Source: Nostoc sp. FACHB-892 (lineage in GTDB: Bacteria > Cyanobacteriota > Cyanobacteriia > Cyanobacteriales > Nostocaceae). Taken from it: a DNA stretch of 64,000 bases. Where the stretch lies: contig NZ_JACJTR010000008.1 in the NCBI RefSeq assembly GCF_014698795.1, positions 241,131 to 305,130 on the forward strand. Direction: 5' to 3'. This document shows, in pieces, positions 55,102-63,746 of the stretch; positions within the stretch are counted from its first letter, which is position 1, and each line of letters begins with the position of its first letter. The notes under the pieces are model-generated. The model searched no databases, was not told the origin of the DNA, and was given only the letters and a program-made list of their open reading frames with translations. Made by a program: the position numbers and the translations under genes.

Positions 55102-56037
55102 CTATTGGCTAATAACTTCGCGATCGCTTATACTACCATTAGCTACAGATTGGCTATAGATACGAAAATCTTGAATTTTGTTACTCTCTAAAATAGCTCT
55201 TGCACCTGCCATGTAGATATCAGTACTATTTAGGACTAATAAGTAATTGCCAAGGTTAACTTGAGTTTTATAATTCCTAGCTAGATCGTTAGGAATTTCT
55301 AAAGTAGTGTAATAATCTTTATAACCACTAATATCTGCCTCAACAAGACTATTGAGCGTGTTTATATCCTTAGTAATTACCAAGACTTGACTCATAGGGA
55401 AGCCAGCAGTTCTTAGTTCAGTAAGTGCTTTTTCTGTGTCTTGGTGTGTAGAAAAAACACCAACTGCTTTTTTATAGCGGCTATTTGGGGTCAAGTATGG
55501 CTTATAAATGCTCCACTGTTGAATATCACGGCGATTAAAAATCCTCTTAGCAACGCGAATCTCTATATCTATGCCGGTTACTATTACCAAATAGTAACCT
55601 TTACAAACTAGATCGCTGTAACCCTGCACTTGCTCTTTAGGAATTCTTAAAGCTAATAAGACACTAGGCAAACCACTTGCCACTGTATTAACCTCATCAC
55701 CTGCTAAAGTGGTAGCGATCGCTGTTGCTTCTGCTCCGGCTAGCATAACTCGTCCTATATTAGGAATTACCGAGAGGACTAAACCAGTTAATAAGCCGTC
55801 AGTAATATCGCCTAAAGTACTAGTAGTGATGCCTCCATTAGCATCTTCAAAAGATGTATTGCTAGTGCGCTCTTTAAGTTGAACACCAGCAATATCACTT
55901 TTTTCTTCTGCATTCCGTGCAATTACAGAAACTTTCTGCATTGGGAAATTAGAAGCGTTTAGTTCCTGAAGTACTAATTGTGTATCGGAACAACTAGCGA
56001 AAACTCCTACAGTTGTTCGCTCTTTTTCTAATGTCAT
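55102..56037 (-). CDS. General stress 17M-type protein with duplicated domain
   Basis: A 311-residue protein with two copies of a ferredoxin-like GSP17M/YflT domain: TVGVFASCSDTQLVLQELNA followed by VSVIARN near the N-terminus, and KAVGVFSTHQDTEKALTELR followed by VLVITKD in the C-terminal half. Between them lies a glycine-rich hydrophobic segment (LGDITDGLLTGLVLSVIPNI, AEATAIATTLAGDEV), probably membrane-associated. The layout resembles the 177-aa protein at 3321. It lies 63 bases downstream of a stress membrane protein gene on the same strand. Function unknown; stress-related by family. Confidence 0.75.
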   Translation of the reverse strand: MTLEKERTTVGVFASCSDTQLVLQELNASNFPMQKVSVIARNAEEKSDIAGVQLKERTSNTSFEDANGGITTSTLGDITDGLLTGLVLSVIPNIGRVMLAGAEATAIATTLAGDEVNTVASGLPSVLLALRIPKEQVQGYSDLVCKGYYLVIVTGIDIEIRVAKRIFNRRDIQQWSIYKPYLTPNSRYKKAVGVFSTHQDTEKALTELRTAGFPMSQVLVITKDINTLNSLVEADISGYKDYYTTLEIPNDLARNYKTQVNLGNYLLVLNSTDIYMAGARAILESNKIQDFRIYSQSVANGSISDREVISQ

Positions 56038-56100
56038 TTTATCGGTTTGTGGCGGATTGAAGTGATTCCCATCCTAAGAGTGTTAGCTAATTTGAGGTAA

Positions 56101-56379
56101 TTATACAGCCCGACGAGTCAGTAAACCCCAAAGGAAAATCAGTAGCATAGCACCAAGAACAGCAAATAAAATGCTTCCAAGGGAGAAAGCTCCAGCAGAT
56201 GCAGCGGCTGCTGAACCACTTCCTAATAAAGCTTGACCCAAATAACCCCCAACTACGGCTCCAAGTATCCCTAATACAATGGTGGAAAGAATACCGCCAC
56301 CTTGGGTTCCCGGATAAAATAACTTAGCCAACGCACCTGCAATTAAACCCAAAACCAACCAAGCAATAATGTTACCCAT
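56101..56379 (-). CDS. GlsB/YeaQ/YmgE stress-response membrane protein
   Basis: A 92-residue hydrophobic protein with three transmembrane helices: IIAWLVLGLIAGALAKLF, GILSTIVLGILGAVVGGYLG and GSILFAVLGAMLLIFLWGL. The first two with a PG loop (FYPGTQGGG) are diagnostic of the transglycosylase-associated family. AAGGAG lies eight bases before the ATG. It is probably co-transcribed with the downstream GSP17M-like gene, consistent with a stress-induced unit. Confidence 0.9.
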   Translation of the reverse strand: MGNIIAWLVLGLIAGALAKLFYPGTQGGGILSTIVLGILGAVVGGYLGQALLGSGSAAAASAGAFSLGSILFAVLGAMLLIFLWGLLTRRAV

Positions 56380-56957
56380 TGTATTTCTCCTTCCTTGAGA
56401 ATCTTATTTGTTTGCTTTCGACTATTTCATATTAAAGTTTGTCTACAAAATTCCTGATCTATCTAGAGAACTAATATCAAAAATCTTTAGATATCATTTG
56501 AATATTCACTAGGTCGTCTTTGAGGATAAATATCTAAATTTAGTAACAATTTAGATATCTCCAGAAATTAAATATGCGTTATTCCGAACCCTTATAGAGA
56601 CACAGCACTGCTACATCTCTACATTCTTTATTCTTTTTCCAAGATGTCTATTTGGTAAGGCAAAGAGACTGTTTTCTGCTTGAACTACATAATCCAAGTT
56701 GCAGATGCGCCAATTTTAAGTGCTTCATTATCGTCAGTTCAGACGATGCCTGTAGTTTTTGTTGCCTAAACACATGAAAATTTGACTTTAAGTTACTATT
56801 ATGCATAACTGAGAGTCAAACCAAGATAGGAGTGTGAATTCAACTTGAGGATTATGTTTGTCTTTAAATATCAAGCAGAAAATTCTGTGCATTCAATTGT
56901 TGACAGAAAGATCATAAAGATTTGAATTTGAGATTGTATGAAGGTGGTATTAGCTGC
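56380..56957. other. Intergenic region upstream of the stress genes
   Basis: About 580 AT-rich bases. It should contain the promoter of the stress-gene pair. A diverged palindrome-like AGAGACACAGCACTGCTACA occurs near 56597. No gene or recognised regulatory site is seen. Confidence 0.4.
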
Positions 56958-57818
56958 TCACAATTCAGGAGTAAGAACTATAGAAAGAGCTAGTTGATAA
57001 AGTTGGCGACGGGGAAGGGAGGTAAATTTTGCTAACTGACGGCTAGCTTGCGATCGCGATATTCCTTGACTAATTAACTGTTTCAATTCGGCTTTCAATT
57101 CCTCTTCTGTCAGTTGCGGACTGCTAGCTGGAATTCCCGCCACTACTAATGTATATTCACCTTGGGGTTCTCGTTGGCTGTAGTGAGCGATCGCTTCGGC
57201 AATTGTCCCCCGCCAAAATTCTTCATACAATTTAGTTAACTCCCGCCCTAGCACAATTTGGCGATCGCTTCCCCAAACCTCAGCTAAGTCTTGCAAAGTA
57301 TCTCGCAAACGGTGGGGCGATTCGTAAAAAATCAATGTGCGAGATTCTGTTTGCAGAGACTCTAAATGTTCTTGTCTCTGTTGACTTTTCGCTGGGAGAA
57401 AGCCTTCAAAAACAAACCGATCCGTTGGTAATCCAGCTGCACTCAATGCTGTAATTGCTGCACTAGCGCCAGGAATGGGAACTACTGAAATTCCCGCCTC
57501 AATGCAGGCTTTCACCAGTTCATATCCCGGATCGGAAATTCCTGGCATTCCCGCATCACTCACAAGAGCGATCGCTTTATTGTTAATTAAATGCTCTAAT
57601 AATTCTGGAATGCGGCTGGTACGATTGTGCTCGTGGTAACTCACCTGGGGTGTTTTAACTTGAAAATGCTGTAGTAGTTTCCCTGTGTGACGCGTATCTT
57701 CCGCAGCAATGATATCCACAGTCTGCAAAATTCGCACCGCCCGAAAGGTTATATCTTCCAGGTTGCCAATTGGTGTGCCGACAACGTAAAGTGTTCCTGG
57801 TTTTGGATCGGTTTGCAT
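56958..57818 (-). CDS. rsmI: 16S rRNA (cytidine(1402)-2'-O)-methyltransferase
   Basis: A 286-residue tetrapyrrole-methylase-fold enzyme that methylates C1402 of 16S rRNA. The start is MQTDPKPGTLYVVGTPIGNL at the ATG 57816-57818. Family blocks are GNLEDITFRAVRILQTVDII, AAEDTRHTGKLL, ALVSDAGMPGISDPGYELVK, VPIPGASAAITALSAAGLPT, and YESPHRLRDTL. The C-terminal helix-turn-helix-like tail (SRSQASRQLAKFTSLPRRQL) is typical. Complete. Confidence 0.95.
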   Translation of the reverse strand: MQTDPKPGTLYVVGTPIGNLEDITFRAVRILQTVDIIAAEDTRHTGKLLQHFQVKTPQVSYHEHNRTSRIPELLEHLINNKAIALVSDAGMPGISDPGYELVKACIEAGISVVPIPGASAAITALSAAGLPTDRFVFEGFLPAKSQQRQEHLESLQTESRTLIFYESPHRLRDTLQDLAEVWGSDRQIVLGRELTKLYEEFWRGTIAEAIAHYSQREPQGEYTLVVAGIPASSPQLTEEELKAELKQLISQGISRSQASRQLAKFTSLPRRQLYQLALSIVLTPEL

Positions 57819-57831
57819 GAGCAAGAGTTAA

Positions 57832-57990
57832 AAGTTAGGAGTTAGGAGTTAGGAGTTAGGAGTTAGGAGTTAGGAGTTAGGAGTTAGGAGTTAGGAGTTA
57901 GGAGTTAGGAGTTAGGAGTTAGGAGTTAGGAGTTAGGAGTTAGGAGTTAGGAGTTAGGAGTTAGGAGTTAGGAGTTAGGAGTTAGGAGTT
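57832..57990. repeat. Heptamer tandem array (TTAGGAG), about 22 copies
   Basis: Near-perfect direct repeats of the 7-base unit TTAGGAG immediately upstream of rsmI, with slightly diverged ends (GTTAAAAG, GTTTAAAG). This is a short tandemly repeated repetitive sequence. Its length should vary by slippage. It lies between rsmI (leftward) and the PfkB gene (rightward). Confidence 0.95.
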
Positions 57991-58007
57991 TAAAGTTAAA
58001 AATAATA

Positions 58008-58107
58008 AGGGACTTCCAGAAAATAAATTATCCAATTTACTCAGATCATATTTTTCTTTCTCCCCCTGCATACACCACGATAGGATATTTTTTTCGTTGG
58101 AAGTCCC
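58008..58107. mobile_element. MITE-like element, copy 2
   Basis: A 100-base copy of the element at 9651-9757 with better preserved ends: AGGGACTTCCAG at the left and TTGGAAGTCCCT at the right. The interior shares AAATAAATTATCCA, TATTTTTCTTTCTCCCCCTG and ACACCACGATAGGATATTTT. It abuts the heptamer array and ends 33 bases before the PfkB gene start. Confidence 0.75.
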
Positions 58108-58140
58108 TAATTTATGCACCTATACGAACGTAAATGATAA

Positions 58141-59037
58141 ATGGATAATCTAAAATCCAAAATTCAAAATCTGAAATCGGCTCATGGGTTATTTGTGGGC
58201 TTGGTAACCTTGGATTTGATTTACCTTGCTGACTCTGCCCCTAAGAATAATCAGAAAATTGTCGCTACTGACTATATTGTGGCAGCAGGGGGACCAGCTA
58301 CAAACGCGGCTGTGACTTTCAGCCATTTAGGAAATCAGGCTACAGTCTTGAGTGTAGTTGGTTCTCACCCAATGACACAGCTAATTCGAGGTGATTTGGC
58401 AAATTACAAAGTTGCGATCGCAGACCTTGAGCCTACCACTGATTTAGCACCGCCTATCTCCTCAATTATTGTCACCCAAAGTACGGGTGAACGCGCTGTA
58501 GTTTCCATCAATGCTGTCAAAACTCAAGCCAGCAACGCATCTATCCCGGCAGATATTTTGCAAAATATCAATATCGTACTGATTGATGGACATCAGATGG
58601 CCGTTAGTTATTCCATAGCCCAAATGGCTAAAGTCAAAAATATCCCAGTAGTAATTGATGGTGGGAGTTGGAAGCCTGGATTTGAGCAAATTCTGCCGTT
58701 TGTAGATTATGCCGTCTGTTCAGCTAATTTTTATCCCCCCAACTGCCAGACTGGAGAAGACGTTTTTGCCTATCTGAGTGGATTTGACATTCCTCACATT
58801 GCGATTACCCACGGACAAAAACCAATTGAATACTGGAGTTGCACCAAAACTGGTATCGTAAATGTACCGCAGATTCAAGCTGTTGATACGTTAGGGGCTG
58901 GAGATATTTTCCACGGTGCTTTCTGTGATTACATTTTAAGAGAAAGTTTTACTGATGCACTGGCACTGGCAGCTAATATTGCGGCTGATTCCTGTAAATT
59001 ATTTGGCACTCGGCGCTGGATGGATTTAAAGTGCTGA
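58141..59037 (+). CDS. PfkB-family carbohydrate kinase
   Basis: A 298-residue ribokinase-like sugar kinase. The N-terminal block is HGLFVGLVTLDLIYLADSAP, the substrate-side GG is IVAAGGPATNAAVTFSHLG, and the catalytic signature near the C-terminus is DTLGAGDIFHGAF with the base Asp and anion hole. The sugar cannot be decided. A CysQ/IMPase-like gene follows after 27 bases on the same strand, so the two may be an operon. Confidence 0.87.
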   Translation: MDNLKSKIQNLKSAHGLFVGLVTLDLIYLADSAPKNNQKIVATDYIVAAGGPATNAAVTFSHLGNQATVLSVVGSHPMTQLIRGDLANYKVAIADLEPTTDLAPPISSIIVTQSTGERAVVSINAVKTQASNASIPADILQNINIVLIDGHQMAVSYSIAQMAKVKNIPVVIDGGSWKPGFEQILPFVDYAVCSANFYPPNCQTGEDVFAYLSGFDIPHIAITHGQKPIEYWSCTKTGIVNVPQIQAVDTLGAGDIFHGAFCDYILRESFTDALALAANIAADSCKLFGTRRWMDLKC

Positions 59038-59064
59038 GTAGTCAGATTAATAAGGTCAAATTTA

Positions 59065-59925
59065 ATGAAAGACTTAAAAGAAATATTAGCGATCGCTCGT
59101 GAGGTAGGTTGGCAAGCAGCAGATATACTGCGATCGTATTATCACGGTACTGCAAAAGACCCTGACTTAGAAGTAAAATATAAACAGAATGAGCCTGTTA
59201 CTGTTGCAGATGTAGCTGTGAGTCAATACATTTTACAGAAGCTACAAGCAAATTTGGGTAATGAAGATTTTGCTTACATCAGCGAAGAAACCTATCAATC
59301 TCCAACTACGGGCGCACACCCTTCCGCCCCTTGGGTATGGATAATTGATCCTTTGGATGGCACACGAGACTTTATCGAAAAAACTGGAGACTATGCAGTT
59401 CACATTGCTTTAGTCAAAGAAACACGCCCAGTGTTGGCAGTGGTGGTAGTACCAGAGGCTCAAAAGTTATATTACGCTACCAAAGGTGGCGGTACATTTG
59501 TAGAAACCTGTGATGGTTCTGTTCCTTTACAAGTGTCGTCAGGCAAACGAGTTGAGGATTTAACCTTAGTGGTTAGTCGCTCTCACCGCAACCAACGCTT
59601 AGATTACTTGCTACAAAACTTACCCTGTCAAAATCATAAATCTGTAGGTAGTGTAGGCTGTAAAATTTCCACCATTGTCGAGCAACAGGCAGATATCTAC
59701 ATTTCCCTTTCCGGCAAGTCAGCACCCAAAGACTGGGATATGGCAGCACCAGAACTGATTTTAACAGAAGCTGGTGGTAAATTTACTCACTTCGACGGCA
59801 CTCCGTTACAGTACAACACTGGAGATATTAATCAATGGGGAGGTTTGCTAGCTAGTAACGGTGAATATCACGAGGTGCTGTGTAAGGAAGCAGAAAGGAT
59901 TTTAGCGCAGTTTGAGCAGAGTTAA
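59065..59925 (+). CDS. Inositol monophosphatase-family phosphatase (CysQ-like)
   Basis: A 286-residue Mg2+-dependent phosphatase. Metal site blocks are the Glu in YISEETYQS, DPLDGTRDFIEKTGDYAVHI, and the C-terminal KDWDMAAPELILTEAGG. Members hydrolyse 3'-phosphoadenosine 5'-phosphate or inositol phosphates. The overall length and the KDWD.AA.ELIL block suit CysQ (3'(2'),5'-bisphosphate nucleotidase), but substrate choice within the family is uncertain. It follows the PfkB kinase closely. Confidence 0.85.
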   Translation: MKDLKEILAIAREVGWQAADILRSYYHGTAKDPDLEVKYKQNEPVTVADVAVSQYILQKLQANLGNEDFAYISEETYQSPTTGAHPSAPWVWIIDPLDGTRDFIEKTGDYAVHIALVKETRPVLAVVVVPEAQKLYYATKGGGTFVETCDGSVPLQVSSGKRVEDLTLVVSRSHRNQRLDYLLQNLPCQNHKSVGSVGCKISTIVEQQADIYISLSGKSAPKDWDMAAPELILTEAGGKFTHFDGTPLQYNTGDINQWGGLLASNGEYHEVLCKEAERILAQFEQS

Positions 59926-60257
59926 AACCTGAGACATTTTGGGATGAATATTTCTCAATTTGCTTTTAAGACACTTAGTCATGTTATGATTAGCCCGACT
60001 ACCGATAATAATCTTTACCCCTTAGTCCACAGCTGAATTTTGAAAACACTCAATAACTGGGCGATCGCTAGTTGATTTCGATTTCCTGTTAAAAGTGTGA
60101 TTGTGAATAAAATTCACAATTAGACGATATTCAAAGGCTGAAGGCTGTGTTACACTCATGGGCATAAGGATTATTTTCGTTTGAGTAACTCGTTTTAATT
60201 TATAAAAAGCGTGTCTCTGAATTTAACCCTCTACACTCTCTGAATTCGGATATTTCT
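59926..60257. promoter_or_regulatory. Leader region of the second RRM gene
   Basis: A 332-base gap upstream of an rbp gene. It is AT-rich with one GCGATCGC near 60061. The long 5' leader is expected for cold-regulated rbp transcripts, but no specific element is recognised. No Shine-Dalgarno match is clear before the ATG (ATATTTCTATG). Confidence 0.35.
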
Positions 60258-60569
60258 ATGTCAATTTACGTCGGAAACCTGTCCTATCAGGTTACAGAAG
60301 AGGACCTAAAGCAGGCTTTTGCAGAATACGGAAAAGTAAATCGTGTTCAACTACCCACAGATCGGGAAACAGGCCGGCCTCGTGGGTTCGCTTTTGTGGA
60401 AATGGAATCAGACACACAAGAACAAGCTGCCATTGATGCACTTGATGGTGCTGAGTGGATGGGACGTGATTTGAAAGTGAACAAAGCTAAACCTCGTGAG
60501 GAAAGAAGCAATTCTTCTCGTGGTAGCTGGGGTGGCGGTAATGCCGGCCGCAACAATAATCGCTACTAA
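60258..60569 (+). CDS. RRM-type RNA-binding protein (Rbp)
   Basis: A 103-residue paralogue of the protein at 13296-13598. The RRM has RNP2 IYVGNL and RNP1 RGFAFVEM, with the C-terminal linker VNKAKPREERSNSSRGSWGG and a Gly/Asn/Arg tail. The two proteins share MSIYVGNLSYxV and ALDxAEWMGR, so they derive from a common gene. It has a hairpin after its stop that may end transcription. Confidence 0.92.
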   Translation: MSIYVGNLSYQVTEEDLKQAFAEYGKVNRVQLPTDRETGRPRGFAFVEMESDTQEQAAIDALDGAEWMGRDLKVNKAKPREERSNSSRGSWGGGNAGRNNNRY

Positions 60570-60613
60570 GTCGATTCCTAAAAATTTCACATTTAGTTAA
60601 AACAAAAATAAGC

Positions 60614-60663
60614 CCCACATCCGATCCGTTCGCGGAGCGTCTCGCAGAGAAGGGCGATGTGGG
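60614..60663 (+). terminator. Hairpin after the second RRM gene
   Basis: CCCACATC (60614-60621) pairs with GATGTGGG (60656-60663), followed by ATTAATTTTTAGG. The loop holds a dispersed-repeat module (TTCGCGGAGCGTCTCGCAGA), suggesting that a small repeat inserted into a terminator loop. Confidence 0.6.
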
Positions 60664-61294
60664 ATTAATTTTTAGGCGATAACGAATTAACCCCTAACCG
60701 TTTTGAGCTGTAAGCTTGATAAGGTGGGGGTTAATGGCAAAGTGTCATTTGTAAGTTTGAGCCGATCAATATCGTCGTTGTTTTGTCTTCGTGAGCCGAA
60801 TACAAACGTAGTTTATAGATTTAATACTTTCTTTCTCTTAAACGCCTACATAATGCCTTTAGAAACAGAGAAAGGTGAGCAATTGCTAGGGACAAGCAAC
60901 GTCATAAACAACGTTCTCGCTTCAGTTAATAATAGGACTTAAACACTGTACAAATGCATGATGATATGCATTACCTAAAATAGGAAGTTTTCAGACTTTT
61001 CTTAATTATCCTGCGATGCCTACGGCGGTAAACTACGTAAATAGATGATGCTGTAGGGGCACAGCATTGCTGTGCCCTTACGAAAGATATGGAGAAGCAA
61101 GCTACTTGGGTTTCAGTTGACACAAATGCACAGGTGTCAAACCCTACCTTGTACCTGATCCGACAAAGAAGAACTATAGTTTGTTAAGTTCCATTTGCGG
61201 AACTTGCAGCAATATAAATGTATTCTTTTTATATAGCCATAAAGTGTTGTAGATATTCTTAATTTGCAATCCTTAGCTTTAGATTTTCAAGGAA
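60664..61294. other. Intergenic region with a partial MITE copy
   Basis: About 630 bases. It contains the inverted partial element at 60933-61092. The open frame 60703-60942 overlaps this element and has no ribosome site, so it is not called. The last 100 bases are the leader of the gene at 61295. Confidence 0.5.
60933..61092. mobile_element. MITE-like element with TAGGACTTA end, partial copy 2
   Basis: Starts TAGGACTTAAACACTGTACA and matches the reverse complement of 33318-33477 through GCGATGCCTACGGCGG and GGGCACAGCATTGCTGTGCC to GAAAGATATGG. It then loses similarity, so the distal end is missing. Confidence 0.7.
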
Positions 61295-62014
61295 ATGTTA
61301 CGACTCTATCATTTATTACTAGGTTTTATTCTACTGGTATCAATACCTCTAGGAGCAAAATTTGTTCTCCCCAAATTTTCTCCACCCAAAGTGGAAAAAA
61401 CCACTGCCGTTGCAAAACTTTCCAACCCTAATGAAGGAAATATCTGGCAGAAAATCTTAGGAGATACTGCTACTCCAACTAACTGGCAAGTTACTGCTTG
61501 TAAGGGAAATGCGCCTTTATTATGTGTCTCCTCCAAAGATGAACTATTGGGTACAGTTGAGATTAACGTTTATCCATTAGCAAACAATGAGGATTTCCAA
61601 AAGAAACTCATAGCAGCCGGGATTCCACCTGGTTTCAAAGTGGACTACCAAAGTTCCAAATACCAAACCCAGGTATTAACAGCACTTAAGGCTTGGGTTG
61701 GAGATTACTACACTACTGTTGCAAAAGATCGTCAGGGTGAATATGGAAAAGAAATTACTTTCTTAACCTACCCACCGCAATCAGTAGCGGTGGGTAAGCT
61801 TCAAGGAATTCGCTATGGGTTCGCCGGACTCAAGCAAAAAGGTGGAGTACAAGAGCAACATATCGGTCATGTCGCCTTTGATGGTAAGAAACTTTACGTA
61901 ATTACCACTGCCTTTGACCCAGGTTCGCAAACAGGTAAGTTTGATAAACTAGAAAACTTGGCTATTTTTCAACCTTACCTATATGCGATCGCAGCAGATT
62001 TGCGTTTACCCTGA
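61295..62014 (+). CDS. Membrane-anchored hypothetical protein (239 aa)
   Basis: The ATG at 61295 has AAGGAAA upstream. An N-terminal hydrophobic segment (LYHLLLGFILLVSIPLGAKF) is a signal or anchor. The extracytoplasmic part has a possible disulfide pair (ACKGNAPLLCVSSKDELLGT) and beta-rich segments (VEINVYPLANNEDF, FGVD-like GPHVAFDGKKLYVITTAFD region: HVAFDGKKLYVITTAFDPG). No known family is recognised. It is probably a periplasmic or thylakoid-lumen protein. Confidence 0.7.
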   Translation: MLRLYHLLLGFILLVSIPLGAKFVLPKFSPPKVEKTTAVAKLSNPNEGNIWQKILGDTATPTNWQVTACKGNAPLLCVSSKDELLGTVEINVYPLANNEDFQKKLIAAGIPPGFKVDYQSSKYQTQVLTALKAWVGDYYTTVAKDRQGEYGKEITFLTYPPQSVAVGKLQGIRYGFAGLKQKGGVQEQHIGHVAFDGKKLYVITTAFDPGSQTGKFDKLENLAIFQPYLYAIAADLRLP

Positions 62015-62062
62015 TAAAGATTGGGGATTGAGAAATCCTCCTAGTCCCCACTCCTCATCAAC

Positions 62063-62950
62063 CTAAATCTCTGCCACCGCCCGTTCAATCAAGCGACGTG
62101 CTAGAGTTTGCGTACCGGTGTGTTCATAATAATTCGTTGTTACATCCAGGAACGCTGCGAGGTAGTCCAACTTATCATCAGCAATATCGGCAAAACTTTG
62201 CAAGTTGTGTACAACCTTTTGTGGCGTTAAATTATTGGCGCTAACTAGCCCATTCATCCAACCTTTAACTGAGTCAAAGCTTTCACCAATAAAATTGAGT
62301 TTGCTACCAGCATTATTACCTGGAATCACATCTTTAATGTTTTGGAAAGTTGAGTTTTTTTCTAATTCCTGTGGATTTGTTTGATTAAGCCCAGATATTG
62401 CTTTGCTGATGAAGTCTGGGCCCAGAGGTATTAAACCATCAACGCAAATTAATGCCACCATGCGGATGAGTGATTCGCCACTATACTCACCTAAAGAAGC
62501 GACAAAATCCCCAATACTGTCTCCAGGAATACCGTTAATTTGACAGAAGGCTACTAACTCAGCCACTAATTTCAATGTCAAATCGATGGTTTGAGCTTTA
62601 TCAGGTTTAGGAGTAACGGAGTTTAAAAAACCCAACAAAGGAATTTTCTCGCCAACTTTGTTAGCTAAAGCGGCTGCACCAAGCGCTTTATCTGTACCAT
62701 CAACGGTTTGATATAACCACAAGGCTGTTTGGTATCCTTGGGATTTGTCGTTGAATAGATAAATCGCTCTTTCGCCAATTTGTTGAATTAAATCTTCATC
62801 GTCCTCGCCAGTGACGGTCTTAATGGTGTTGACAAAGCCGACAGTATTTTGCCACTCTCCTGGAGCAACAAAATCGAGGGACTTCAACAAAGAAATGGTC
62901 AAGCCACCAGTTGGTAATTGATCAACCAAATCAACAATCGATTTGCTCAC
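62063..62950 (-). CDS. Hypothetical all-helical protein (295 aa)
   Basis: The start is a GTG (62948-62950) with AAGGAG seven bases upstream, which decides it. The protein MSKSIVDLVDQLPTGGLTIS is soluble and helix-rich, with segments such as QIGERAIYLFNDKSQGYQTA, LTLKLVAELVAFCQINGIPG and FADIADDKLDYLAAFLDVTT. No catalytic motif or membrane span is seen. Function unknown. The lipoprotein gene lies upstream on the same strand (48-base gap). Confidence 0.75.
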   Translation of the reverse strand: MSKSIVDLVDQLPTGGLTISLLKSLDFVAPGEWQNTVGFVNTIKTVTGEDDEDLIQQIGERAIYLFNDKSQGYQTALWLYQTVDGTDKALGAAALANKVGEKIPLLGFLNSVTPKPDKAQTIDLTLKLVAELVAFCQINGIPGDSIGDFVASLGEYSGESLIRMVALICVDGLIPLGPDFISKAISGLNQTNPQELEKNSTFQNIKDVIPGNNAGSKLNFIGESFDSVKGWMNGLVSANNLTPQKVVHNLQSFADIADDKLDYLAAFLDVTTNYYEHTGTQTLARRLIERAVAEI

Positions 62951-62998
62951 AAAAATCTCCTTATTTAGTTTTTGTTATCTGAATGTTTGTAGTGCAAA

Positions 62999-63505
62999 TC
63001 ATTTCAGTCTAGCCAGACCATTAAGATTAAACTTCTCTAGCCAATTTGCGCGATCGCTAGCTGTAAATGACGGATTGCTGGAAATTGCTTTTACTTGGTA
63101 CTTACCTACTAAAATTGCAGTTTGCGTCTTACCAACTTCCACTGCGGGATAACCGCCAATTTTTTTCGTGCTTTTCGAGAACTTTGCTGCTGCACTAGGT
63201 GTGCTAGTAGTATCAGAAATAGACAGTAATGCTACATCTTTACCGCCTTTTTTCAACTTCAAATTGGCAAAGCCTTTTTTCTCTTGGGTATAGACACCCT
63301 GGTAGCCATCACTAGCTTTTGGGAAAAGTTTATTAAATTCACTACCCTGAGTTGCAGTCTTAGCCACCGCAACGTTTTTTTGTTGAGTACTTTCTTTTTG
63401 CGCCTGGTCAAAACGTCCAGGTGTTTTTGGACTACAGGCTGTTGTCAGTAGTACTACTGACAGCAACAAAGCAGCTATTACCGTACGCCCACGTTTTAAA
63501 ATCAT
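62999..63505 (-). CDS. Putative lipoprotein (168 aa)
   Basis: The ATG at 63503-63505 is chosen because AAGGAG lies nine bases upstream (AAGGAGAAGCCAAGAATG). The signal peptide ends in a lipobox-like LLTTAC, so the Cys is probably lipidated. The mature part is Lys/Ser/Thr-rich with a compact domain (LFPKASDGYQGVYTQEKKGF, LKKGGKDVALLSISDTTSTP, GGYPAVEVGKTQTAILVGKY). Function unknown. It probably shares a transcript with the 295-aa gene. Confidence 0.72.
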   Translation of the reverse strand: MILKRGRTVIAALLLSVVLLTTACSPKTPGRFDQAQKESTQQKNVAVAKTATQGSEFNKLFPKASDGYQGVYTQEKKGFANLKLKKGGKDVALLSISDTTSTPSAAAKFSKSTKKIGGYPAVEVGKTQTAILVGKYQVKAISSNPSFTASDRANWLEKFNLNGLARLK

Positions 63506-63673
63506 TCTTGGCTTCTCCTTATACTTGAGCTTTGAGGCAATTATCTGCGCTGCTAGCAATTATTACCCGTAAAATTTACTTTTTGATAATTATTGCTTAA
63601 GTTCTAAACTATAGCGGTTTGCACTTCAAAAAAGTCTTCAGTGCCATAATTAACGTACGAATTAACCCAATGC

Positions 63674-63701
63674 AAAAACGCTCTCCCGAAAGGGAGAGCG
63701 T
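63674..63701 (-). terminator. Intrinsic terminator of psbA
   Basis: ACGCTCTCCC (63678-63687), loop GAAA, GGGAGAGCGT (63692-63701): a perfect 10-bp GC-rich stem. On the reverse strand it is followed by TTTTTGC. It lies 46 bases after the psbA stop and is the clearest intrinsic terminator in the window. Confidence 0.88.
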
Positions 63702-63746
63702 CTTTATATTTATAGATAATCGTGAAGATTGTATCTCAGATTATGA

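Noticed and set aside
60703..60942. A 79-codon frame downstream of the second RRM gene
   Set aside because: It overlaps a MITE copy and the RRM 3' region, starts without a ribosome site and shows no conserved pattern.
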